DNA of 64,000 bases. Origin: Roseateles sp. (GTDB taxonomy: Bacteria; Pseudomonadota; Gammaproteobacteria; Burkholderiales; Burkholderiaceae_C). Position 1 is the first letter of the stretch, and each line of letters starts with the position of its first letter. Where the stretch lies: NCBI GenBank assembly GCA_019234295.1, contig JAFALK010000045.1, positions 25,417-89,416 of the forward strand, read 5' to 3'. The position numbers were made by a program, and so were the translations under genes. Below the pieces are notes generated by a model, which ran no database searches, was not told the DNA's origin, and saw only the letters and a list, made by a program, of their open reading frames with translations. Below, in pieces: positions 1 to 9,187 of this stretch.

Positions 1-518
1 CCGGCGCCGGCCGCGACGAGCTCGGCAACCCGCTGCTCGTGCGCGCGGCGCTGGAGCAGGGCGTGCGTATCATCGTCGCGCACTGCGCCTCCTCAGGTCG
101 TGCGCTGGACCTCGACCAGAAACGGCCGCGCGAGACCTCCGCATTTGGCCTCTTCGCGCGGCTGATGGACGAACCGGCCTGGAAGCCGCTGCTCCTCGGC
201 GATGTGTCTGCAGTCTTCCAGGCCAACCGTGATGCGGACGTCTGGCGCGCCCTGCTCACACGCACCGACTGGCACAACCGGCTGCTGCATGGCTCGGACT
301 ATCCCCTGCCCGGCGTCGGGCCGCTGTACCGTCTGGGCAGTCTTGTCAGGGCAAACCTGCTGCAGGAGCGTCACGTGCCCGTGCTAGAAACCGTGCGCGA
401 GCACAACCCGCTGCTGTTTGATTTCATGCTCAGGCGTCTGGTGCAGTGGCAGGGCCAGGGCTTCGACGCAGCGGTGTTCGCAACCGCGCGCCACTTTCAT
501 GGAGGAGTTAGCACATGA
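1..518 (+). CDS. Amidohydrolase-family protein, C-terminal part (5' end outside window)
   Basis: The reading frame is open to the left edge of the window, so only the C-terminal part (about 170 residues) is visible. It looks like the end of a metal-dependent TIM-barrel amidohydrolase. An IIVAHC stretch near the start and LLHGSDYPLPG, with a conserved HGSD-type Asp late in the barrel, resemble the metal-binding strands of that superfamily. Its stop overlaps the next gene by four bases (ATGA), so the two are probably translationally coupled. The substrate cannot be told. The superfamily call is fairly secure; the reaction is unknown. Confidence 0.72.
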   Translation, partial: GAGRDELGNPLLVRAALEQGVRIIVAHCASSGRALDLDQKRPRETSAFGLFARLMDEPAWKPLLLGDVSAVFQANRDADVWRALLTRTDWHNRLLHGSDYPLPGVGPLYRLGSLVRANLLQERHVPVLETVREHNPLLFDFMLRRLVQWQGQGFDAAVFATARHFHGGVST

Positions 519-2407
519 GCCAGAACGGCCACGGAAACCAATTTGCGCTAATGGGCCAGCGGCGCTTTGCGCCCTTTTTCTGGACCCAGTTCCTCGGGGC
601 CGGCAACGACAACCTCTTCAAGTTTGCCTTCACCGTGATGGTGACCTACCAGCTCGAGGTGAGCTGGCTCAAGCCGGAGCAGGCGGGTCTCATGATCGGC
701 GCGCTCTTCATCCTGCCCTTCGTACTGTTCTCTGCCACCTCGGGCCAGCTGGCGGACAAGTACGACAAGGCGAGGGTGATGCGGCTGGTGAAGTCGCTGG
801 AGATCCTCATCATGGCGCTGGCGGCATGGGGCTTCATGAGCGCCAATGTGCCGGCCCTGCTGGCCAGCGTGTTCGGCATGGGCCTGCACTCCACGCTGTT
901 CGGCCCCGTCAAGTACGCCTACTTGCCCGCCCACCTCGACGAGCATGAGCTGACCGGTGGCAACGGCATGGTGGAGATGGGCACCTTCGTGTCCATCCTG
1001 CTTGGCAATGTGGCCGGCGGCATCCTGATCGCCATTCCTGGCGAGGGGCCGCGCTACGCGGCGCTCGGCTGCCTGGCCATGGCCGCGCTTGGCCGTCTCG
1101 TGGCCCAGTTCATTCCGGCCACGCCGTCCACCGATTCTGCTCTGCGGATCAACTGGAATCCGATCACGGAGACCTGGGACAACCTCAAGCTCGCGCACCG
1201 CTACCTGGCCGTGTTCCGCTCGCTGCTGGGCATCTCGTGGATGTGGTTTTTCGGTGCCGTCTTCCTCGCCAACTTCCCCGCTTTCGCCAAGCAGGTGCTG
1301 CACGGCGACGAGCATGTGGCCTCGCTGCTGCTCGTGGTCTTCTCGGCCGGCATCGGCATCGGCTCGCTGATGTGCGAGAAGCTCTCGCGCGGCCAGGTCG
1401 AGATCGGCCTCGTGCCCCTGGGCGCGATCGGCATGAGCGTGTTCGCGGTGGATCTCTATTTCGCCTCGCGCGGCCTGGGCGACACCGGCGTGAAGACGAT
1501 CAGCGAGTTCATGGCCGTCCACGCCCACTGGCGCGTGCTTGCCGACCTTGCCTTGCTCGCCTTCTTCGCCGGCCTCTACAGCGTGCCCATGTACGCGCTG
1601 ATCCAGCTGCGCGCCCCTGGCACGCACCGGGCCCGGATCATCGCCGCGAACAACATCCTCAATGCCCTCTTCATGATCGCCAGCAGCCTCATGGCCTGGG
1701 CCTTGCTGGCTGCGCACTTCACGATCCCCGAGATCTTCCTGACCGTTGGCCTGCTGAACCTGCTCGTGGCAGGCTACATCTTCTTGATCGTGCCCGAGTA
1801 CCTGATGCGCTTCCTCGCCTTCGTGCTCACGCGTGTCGTCTACGTCATGCGGGTGCGCGGCGCAGAGAACATCCCGAACAAAGGTGCGGCTGTGCTGATC
1901 TGCAACCATGTCTCCTTCATTGACCCGGTGCTGATGATGGCGGCTTCCCCGCGGCCGATCCGCTTCATCATGGACCACCAGATCTTCCGCTCGCCGGTGC
2001 TGGGCTGGCTGTTCCGGCTCGTGAAGGCCATCCCCATCGCGCCGCAGAAGGAGGACCCGCGCACGTATGAGGCCGCCTTCGAGCAGGCCCGCGCGGTGCT
2101 CGACGACGACGAGCTTCTGTGCATCTTCCCCGAGGGTGGCATCACCCGCGATGGCTCGCTGCAACCCTTCAAGGGCGGCGTGATGAAGCTGCTTGAAGGC
2201 CGCGAGCATGTGCCGGTCGTACCCATGGCGCTGCAGAACCTCTGGGGCTCCTACTTCTCGCGCGTCGAGGGCGCGGCCATGAGCAGACCCTTCCGGCGCG
2301 GCCTGCGCAACGAGGTGGGCCTGCAGGTCGGTACGCCGCTGGCCGGACCGGAGCTCAGCCCCCAGACCATGCAGGACCGCGTGGCCGGCTTGCTGGCTCG
2401 GGCCTGA
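515..2407 (+). CDS. LplT-like MFS transporter fused to PlsC-type acyltransferase
   Basis: This 630-residue protein has two parts. Residues about 1-430 form a major-facilitator membrane domain of lysophospholipid-transporter (LplT) type, with the signature QLADKYDKARVMR in an early loop. Residues about 435-630 form a glycerolipid acyltransferase domain with the NHX4D motif (NHVSFID, His about 465) and FPEGGITRDG. The expected role is inner-membrane flipping of lysophospholipid followed by re-acylation. In E. coli these jobs are done by LplT and Aas; the acyl-ACP synthetase domain of Aas is absent here. A second, stand-alone LplT lies at 59295-60578. It starts in a four-base overlap with the upstream hydrolase gene. 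Confidence 0.85.
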   Translation: MSQNGHGNQFALMGQRRFAPFFWTQFLGAGNDNLFKFAFTVMVTYQLEVSWLKPEQAGLMIGALFILPFVLFSATSGQLADKYDKARVMRLVKSLEILIMALAAWGFMSANVPALLASVFGMGLHSTLFGPVKYAYLPAHLDEHELTGGNGMVEMGTFVSILLGNVAGGILIAIPGEGPRYAALGCLAMAALGRLVAQFIPATPSTDSALRINWNPITETWDNLKLAHRYLAVFRSLLGISWMWFFGAVFLANFPAFAKQVLHGDEHVASLLLVVFSAGIGIGSLMCEKLSRGQVEIGLVPLGAIGMSVFAVDLYFASRGLGDTGVKTISEFMAVHAHWRVLADLALLAFFAGLYSVPMYALIQLRAPGTHRARIIAANNILNALFMIASSLMAWALLAAHFTIPEIFLTVGLLNLLVAGYIFLIVPEYLMRFLAFVLTRVVYVMRVRGAENIPNKGAAVLICNHVSFIDPVLMMAASPRPIRFIMDHQIFRSPVLGWLFRLVKAIPIAPQKEDPRTYEAAFEQARAVLDDDELLCIFPEGGITRDGSLQPFKGGVMKLLEGREHVPVVPMALQNLWGSYFSRVEGAAMSRPFRRGLRNEVGLQVGTPLAGPELSPQTMQDRVAGLLARA

Positions 2408-2408
2408 A

Positions 2409-4908
<2,500 letters not shown>

Positions 4909-4921
4909 CGAAAATGCGGCC

Positions 4922-5515
4922 ATGCCCTCCTGCCTGGCCGCGGCCGTCCACAGCCAACTGATCATCAAGAAAAGCCGCTTCATCGGCTGCGTGCAGCCCT
5001 GCGCCGGACGCGCTGAAGCGCTGGCCATCGTGGCTTCCCTGCGCAGCGCGCATCCCGGCGCGGTCCATGTGTGCTGGGCCTTGATGGCCGGCGGGCAATC
5101 GGCCGCCAATGACGACGGCGAGCCCGGCGGCACTGCCGGCCGGCCGATGCTGGAGGTCTTGCGCCACCAGGATCTGGAAGGCGTCCTGGCCACGGTGGTG
5201 CGCTACTGGGGTGGCGTCAAGCTCGGCGCCGGCGGGCTGGTGCGCGCCTACACCGATGCCGTGGCCCAGGCCCTGGTGGGCGCCGAGAAGGTGGCTCTCA
5301 CGCGCCAGGCGCGCCTGCGCTGCACCTTGCCCTACTCGCTGGAGGGACTGCTTCGGCGCGAGATCGAGCAGGCCGCGGGCGCGGCCCTGCTCGACGTGCA
5401 GCACGGAGCCCAGGTCGAGATGCTGCTGAGCCTGCCCGAGACGGCCGCCGCCGAGTTCGCCCGCCGCCTGGACGAATCTGGCCAGGGCCGCATCGGCTGG
5501 CTCCGCCCTGACTGA
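4922..5515 (+). CDS. YigZ/IMPACT family protein
   Basis: A 197-residue protein of the YigZ/IMPACT family. The N-terminal domain has the conserved KKSRFIGCVQP, NDDGEPGGTAGRPMLEVL and VVRYWGGVKLGAGGLVRAY segments; the C-terminal part is the ferredoxin-like DUF1949 domain. E. coli YigZ and eukaryotic IMPACT are linked to translation control, but the biochemical role is not settled. It lies 13 bases after the solute-binding gene and converges with the AhpD-like gene, with two bases between stops. Confidence 0.92.
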   Translation: MPSCLAAAVHSQLIIKKSRFIGCVQPCAGRAEALAIVASLRSAHPGAVHVCWALMAGGQSAANDDGEPGGTAGRPMLEVLRHQDLEGVLATVVRYWGGVKLGAGGLVRAYTDAVAQALVGAEKVALTRQARLRCTLPYSLEGLLRREIEQAAGAALLDVQHGAQVEMLLSLPETAAAEFARRLDESGQGRIGWLRPD

Positions 5516-5517
5516 GC

Positions 5518-6000
5518 TCAGGCCAGGCCGGCCTTGTCGAGGCCATAGGCCTTGTCCATGGAGCCGGGCACCGAGCGAGAGGCGATGCTGGCACGGTTCC
5601 AGCCGTTGATGGCCATCACCAGAAAGGTCAGGTCGCCAAGTTCCTTTTCCGAGAACTGCTCGCGCAGCTCGGCATACAGCGCGTCGGATACACCTTCGGG
5701 CGCAAGCCGGGTCAGCGCCTCGGTCCAGGCCAGGGCGGCACGCTCGCGCGGCTCGAACAGCGGCGACTCGCGCCAGACCGCCACATGGTGCAGACGCAGC
5801 TCGCGCTCGCCCTCGATGCGGGCTTCCTTCACATGCATGTCCACGCAGAAGGCGCAGCCGTTGAGCTGCGAGGCGCGCAGGTCGACCAGGTGGACGAGCG
5901 CGGGCTCGATGCTGCTGTGCTTGCAGGCCATGCTGAAGTCCAGGTACTTCCTGAACTGTTCCGGCGACTGCTGGGCGATTTGGGTGCGGGGGTGGTTCAC
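5518..6000 (-). CDS. AhpD-like carboxymuconolactone decarboxylase-family protein, ECF41 partner
   Basis: A 160-residue protein of the alkylhydroperoxidase AhpD/CMD fold. It has the redox-type CAFCVDMH motif (CxxCxxxH, the AhpD proton-relay pattern) and a C-terminal SFEKELGDLTFLV-like segment typical of the family. I prefer the GTG start at 6000 over the ATG at 6030. AAGGAG sits six bases before the GTG, while the ATG lies only eight bases from a promoter -10 element (6039-6042). This gene type is the classic genomic partner and target of ECF41 sigma factors, and such a factor lies directly upstream. Likely role: a disulfide-dependent peroxidase or related oxidoreductase; the substrate is unknown. 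Confidence 0.88.
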   Translation of the reverse strand: MNHPRTQIAQQSPEQFRKYLDFSMACKHSSIEPALVHLVDLRASQLNGCAFCVDMHVKEARIEGERELRLHHVAVWRESPLFEPRERAALAWTEALTRLAPEGVSDALYAELREQFSEKELGDLTFLVMAINGWNRASIASRSVPGSMDKAYGLDKAGLA

Positions 6001-6038
6001 GACAGGCTCCTTGAGAACGGGTTGAGTCATGCCTTGAA

Positions 6039-6065
6039 GACGTCCGGGCGTCGCGGCTTGTGACG
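6039..6065 (-). promoter_or_regulatory. ECF41-type promoter of the AhpD-like gene
   Basis: On the minus strand the -35 element reads CGTCACA (6059-6065) and the -10 element CGTC (6039-6042), with exactly 16 bases between. The ECF41 consensus is TGTCACA-N16-CGTC, so only one base differs. The -10 ends 38 bases upstream of the preferred GTG start, and the stop of the ECF41 gene lies 20 bases upstream of the -35. Confidence 0.85.
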
Positions 6066-6084
6066 GCCAAGCGAAGAATTTTCT

Positions 6085-6975
6085 TCAGCGCTGCGCGAAG
6101 GCCGCGGCGATGCGCGCGAGCTTGTCGGGGTTGCGCTGCGTGTGCACGCGCAGAATGCGCGCGCCGTCGGTCTCGAAGGCCTGCACCGATTCGAGCCGAC
6201 CGTCGACGAAGCGCAGCAGGCTCCACTGGCCGTTCACGCGTGCCAGCTCGATGCGCTGCGTGCTGCCCAGGCGCATGTGCACGGCCAGGTAGAGTTGCGC
6301 GATGCGCGCGGCACCCCTGAGCACCTTGCCGAAGCTCGGCACTTTGCCGCCGCCGTCGCTGATCAGCTCCGCGTCTTCGGCGAGCAGGGACTGCAGCCGC
6401 GCGAAGTCGCCGCTGCGCGCGGCCTCGGCAAAGCCGGCCAGCAGCCGGTAGTGTGCGTCGGCAGAGACGACCTGGCGTGGACGGGCATCCTTGAGCTGCG
6501 CCTTGGCGCGCGACACGATCTGGCGACACGCCGCCTCAGTCTTGCCCAGGGTCTTGGCCACCTCGGCGTACTCGGCCTCGAAGACCTCGCGCAGCAAGAA
6601 GGCGGCACGTGCCTCGGGCGCCAAGCGCTCCAGCAGGGCGAGAAAGGCCACCGAGATGTCGTCGGCCCGCTCCAGCACCTGCTCAGGGCTTGGCGTCGAG
6701 GCGGCCCCGTCCTCATCGAGCTGCGGTTCCGGCAGCCAAAAGCCCGGGTAATGCTCGCGCTGCAGTTTGGCAGCGCGCAGCCGGTCGATCGCCAGCCTCG
6801 TGGTCACCGTTACCAGCCAGGCCTCGGGCGTGGCCAGCTCGGCGCGATCCGCCGCGTGCCAGCGCAGCCAGACGTCCTGCACCACCTCCTCGGCCTCGGC
6901 CACCGAGCCGAGCATTCGGTAGGCGATGCTTTGCAGCCGCGGGCGCAGGCCTTGGAAGTGCTGGGTGTCGTCCAT
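6085..6975 (-). CDS. ECF41 (SigJ-type) RNA polymerase sigma factor with SnoaL-like C-terminal extension
   Basis: A 296-residue sigma factor. Region 2 (residues about 5-70) includes YRMLGSVAEAEEVVQDVWLRW; region 4 (about 105-165) contains the helix-turn-helix. Residues 175-296 form a SnoaL/NTF2-like extension. The three ECF41 hallmarks are present: WLPEP (80-84), DGGGK (207-211) and NPDKL (282-286). In this family the extension replaces a separate anti-sigma factor, and none is encoded here. An in-frame TAG just upstream makes the ATG at 6975 the only plausible start. It lies nine bases from the -10 element, so the mRNA should be leaderless or nearly so. Probable targets are its own promoter and that of the AhpD-like gene. 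Confidence 0.95.
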   Translation of the reverse strand: MDDTQHFQGLRPRLQSIAYRMLGSVAEAEEVVQDVWLRWHAADRAELATPEAWLVTVTTRLAIDRLRAAKLQREHYPGFWLPEPQLDEDGAASTPSPEQVLERADDISVAFLALLERLAPEARAAFLLREVFEAEYAEVAKTLGKTEAACRQIVSRAKAQLKDARPRQVVSADAHYRLLAGFAEAARSGDFARLQSLLAEDAELISDGGGKVPSFGKVLRGAARIAQLYLAVHMRLGSTQRIELARVNGQWSLLRFVDGRLESVQAFETDGARILRVHTQRNPDKLARIAAAFAQR

Positions 6976-6984
6976 GCGAGGCTA

Positions 6985-7011
6985 GACGTTTGGCGCACCC
7001 GGTCTGTGACA
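6985..7011 (-). promoter_or_regulatory. ECF41-type promoter of the sigma factor gene (autoregulation)
   Basis: The minus strand carries a perfect TGTCACA (7005-7011), a 16-base spacer and CGTC (6985-6988), the exact ECF41 consensus. It lies between the queA stop (7015) and the sigma gene start (6975), so the factor probably drives its own transcription. The short distance to the ATG predicts a leader of only a few bases. Confidence 0.88.
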
Positions 7012-7014
7012 GCC

Positions 7015-8055
7015 TCAGCGCCGTTGCAGCAACATCGCGTCGCCGTAGCTGAAGAAGCGGTAGCGCGCCGCGATGGCGTGGTCGTAGAGCGCACGGATGC
7101 GTTCGTAGCCGGCAAAGGCGCTGACCAGCATCATCAGCGTGCTGCGGGGCAGGTGGAAGTTCGTCACCAGGCGGTCGACGACCTGGAACTCGAAACCCGG
7201 GGTGATGAAGATGTCGGTCTCGCTTGCGCCGGCCCGCAGGCCGCCGCCGCGCGCTGCCGATTCCAGCGCCCGCAGTGTCGTCGTGCCCACCGCCACGACC
7301 TTGCCGCCGCGCTCGCGTGTGGCCGCGATCGCATCTACCGTCGCCTGCGACACCTCGAAGCACTCGCTGTGCATCTTGTGCTCCTCGAGTCGCTCCACAC
7401 GCACCGGCTGGAACGTGCCCGCGCCCACGTGCAGGGTCACATGCGCCTGCTCCACGCCTCGCTCGGACAGCTGGCCGAGCAGGGCCTCGTCGAAATGCAG
7501 GGCGGCCGTGGGGGCGGCTACCGCACCGGGCTCGCGGGCGAAGACGGTCTGGTAGCGCCGCACGTCGTCGGCCTCGTCGGCGTGGGTGATGTAGGGCGGC
7601 AGTGGCACGTGACCGTGCTGCTCGAGCAACTGGAAGGGGTCGCCCGACAGGCGCAGGTGGAACAGACCGCTGTCGGGTCCGCAGCGGCCCAGGACCTCGG
7701 CGTCGAAGGCCTGGGCAAAGCGCACGCGGGCGCCGGGCTTGGGTGACTTGCTGGCGCGCAGATGGGCCCAGACCTCCTGCGTGCCAGGGAGCACTCGCTC
7801 GACCAGCGCTTCTACCGCGCCACCACTGGTCTTGGCGCCGTAGAGCCGAGCCTTGATCACCTTGGTGTTGTTGAAGACGAGCAGGTCACCGGCGTCGAGA
7901 AGGTCGGGCAGCTCGCGGAACACGCGGTCCACCGGGGGCACCGCGCGGCCGTCAAGCAGGCGCGAGCCGCTGCGCTCGGGCGCGGGGTGCTGGGCGATCA
8001 GTTCCTGGGGGAGGTCGAAGTCGAAATCAGCGACCGTGTAAGAGGGGGCAGACAT
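7015..8055 (-). CDS. queA: S-adenosylmethionine:tRNA ribosyltransferase-isomerase
   Basis: QueA transfers and isomerises the ribosyl moiety of SAM onto preQ1-tRNA, making epoxyqueuosine after Tgt has acted. The protein is 346 residues, full family length. It shows [20 protein letters not shown] at the N-terminus, [14 protein letters not shown], the [10 protein letters not shown] segment and the [17 protein letters not shown] block near the C-terminus. ATG at 8055. It sits alone on the minus strand, separated from tgt by about 3 kb, and its upstream region (8056-8311) is shared with a divergent PEP-CTERM gene. Confidence 0.97.
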   Translation of the reverse strand: MSAPSYTVADFDFDLPQELIAQHPAPERSGSRLLDGRAVPPVDRVFRELPDLLDAGDLLVFNNTKVIKARLYGAKTSGGAVEALVERVLPGTQEVWAHLRASKSPKPGARVRFAQAFDAEVLGRCGPDSGLFHLRLSGDPFQLLEQHGHVPLPPYITHADEADDVRRYQTVFAREPGAVAAPTAALHFDEALLGQLSERGVEQAHVTLHVGAGTFQPVRVERLEEHKMHSECFEVSQATVDAIAATRERGGKVVAVGTTTLRALESAARGGGLRAGASETDIFITPGFEFQVVDRLVTNFHLPRSTLMMLVSAFAGYERIRALYDHAIAARYRFFSYGDAMLLQRR

Positions 8056-8124
8056 GGTGTCGAGGGCCGGACAGACCCGTACCGGGAGGGTCGGATTCTC
8101 CCATGCAGCCTGACCGCTCTGCGC

Positions 8125-8136
8125 ACAAACGTTTGT
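8125..8136. promoter_or_regulatory. 12-bp palindrome, candidate enhancer site for a sigma-54 activator
   Basis: ACAAACGTTTGT is a perfect palindrome about 100 bp upstream of the sigma-54 -24/-12 element at 8234-8249, the usual distance for an enhancer-binding protein. A related arm pair (TTTGTC at 8132-8137 and GACAAA at 8160-8165) extends the symmetry. In several betaproteobacteria PEP-CTERM genes are controlled by the PrsK/PrsR system with RpoN; whether PrsR binds here is inference. Confidence 0.35.
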
Positions 8137-8233
8137 CGAGGAACTTTACGTTTGGGACTGACAAATGAATTAATGCATTGGTCGATGAAAAAAACACCAG
8201 CACCAGCAATGACTTAAATCAACACCATGAACG

Positions 8234-8249
8234 TGGCATGGCCATTGCT
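8234..8249 (+). promoter_or_regulatory. Sigma-54 (RpoN) promoter of the PEP-CTERM gene
   Basis: TGGCATG-N4-TTGCT matches the RpoN consensus TGGCACG-N4-TTGCW at all but one position, with correct GG/GC spacing. It predicts transcription start near 8260, about 50 bases before the ATG at 8312. RpoN control of PEP-CTERM genes is known from other betaproteobacteria. Confidence 0.8.
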
Positions 8250-8263
8250 TTCCCCAAAGTAGT

Positions 8264-8287
8264 GCGCCGCTCTGACGGCGCTTTTTT
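8264..8287 (+). terminator. GC hairpin plus T6 at the predicted 5' end of the PEP-CTERM mRNA
   Basis: GCGCCG (8264-8269), a six-base loop and CGGCGC (8276-8281) are followed directly by TTTTTT. It has the form of an intrinsic terminator but begins only a few bases after the predicted sigma-54 start, between promoter and gene. It could act as an attenuator or as a stabilising 5' stem-loop; it does not end any upstream plus-strand gene. Confidence 0.55.
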
Positions 8288-8311
8288 GAACTGGATAGGG
8301 AAGAGAGATTC

Positions 8312-9115
8312 ATGCAAATCAACAAGGTTCTTGGCGCCGTGGTGCTGGCCCTGGGCGCTGCCGCCGTTCAGGCAGCGACGGTCTACGACAGTCTCGGCCC
8401 GGCGGTCGGCAATCTGCCGAGCCTGGGTTATCAGGCGACCCAGACGGCCGAGTTCGGCGATCGCATCGCCCTGGGCGGCACGGCGCGCGGCCTGGATTCG
8501 GTGACGATCCGCATGAGCAGCTGGGCTCTGGCTTCGACCTACGGCAGCCAGGCCGCCGGCTACAACCATGACCTGACGCTCAATGTCTACGGGGCAGGCT
8601 CGGGCGCCTTTGCCGGCTCGCTGCTGGGCAGCGTCACCCTGGATGCCTTCATCCCGTGGCGTCCCGAGGCCAGCGACAGCTGCACCAACGGCCGCTGGTC
8701 CGACGGCGCCGGCAACTGCTTCAGCGGCAAGGCATTCGACGTCACCTTCGACTTCGGTTCGCTGGGACTGGTGCTGCCCGACAGCGTCGTGGTCGGCCTG
8801 GCCTTCAACACCCAGAGCTGGGGCGCGCAGCCGATCGGCATTGACGGCCCCTACGACTCGCTGAACTTCGGCCTCGCCTCCGGCGCGCCGACGATCGGCA
8901 CCGACGTCAATCCCGACGGCGTGTTCTGGAACACCGCGACAGCGGGCAACCTGAGCAACCCCGCGAACGTGAACCTGTTTGCCGAAGACACGAACTGGAC
9001 GGGCTACGTGCCCGCCATTGCAGTGGACGCGCACGACGTCCCCGAGCCCGCCTCCCTCGCCCTGGTCGGCGTGGCCCTGGCCGGCGTGGGCTTTGCCCGC
9101 CGCCGCAAGGCCTGA
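8312..9115 (+). CDS. PEP-CTERM sorting domain protein
   Basis: A 267-residue secreted protein. It has a signal peptide (MQINKVLGAVVLALGAAAVQA), a beta-rich, Gly/Ser/Asp-rich middle of no recognised enzyme family, and a C-terminal sorting signal made of VPEPASLALVGVALAG followed by FARRRKA. The family is processed by exosortase and usually exported to the surface or extracellular matrix of exopolysaccharide producers; no exosortase gene is in the window. A GGGAAGAGAG ribosome site precedes the ATG. It has a sigma-54 promoter and its own terminator, so it is monocistronic. Confidence 0.93.
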   Translation: MQINKVLGAVVLALGAAAVQAATVYDSLGPAVGNLPSLGYQATQTAEFGDRIALGGTARGLDSVTIRMSSWALASTYGSQAAGYNHDLTLNVYGAGSGAFAGSLLGSVTLDAFIPWRPEASDSCTNGRWSDGAGNCFSGKAFDVTFDFGSLGLVLPDSVVVGLAFNTQSWGAQPIGIDGPYDSLNFGLASGAPTIGTDVNPDGVFWNTATAGNLSNPANVNLFAEDTNWTGYVPAIAVDAHDVPEPASLALVGVALAGVGFARRRKA

Positions 9116-9134
9116 GGCTCCTGCTACAGAGCAC

Positions 9135-9157
9135 GGCCCGCTTCGGCGGGCCTTTTT
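9135..9157 (+). terminator. Intrinsic terminator of the PEP-CTERM gene
   Basis: GGCCCGC, a TTCG loop, GCGGGCC and then TTTTT make a strong rho-independent terminator 20 bases after the stop, ending 30 bases before recG. Confidence 0.92.
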
Positions 9158-9187
9158 CATGGGCGCGCGGACTGCACAATCGCGCCC

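Noticed and set aside
548..2209. Long open frame (553 codons) on the minus strand opposite the LplT-PlsC fusion
   Set aside because: Its translation is rich in His, Glu, Arg and Gln with no hydrophobic or domain pattern, as expected from the antisense of a high-GC membrane protein gene.
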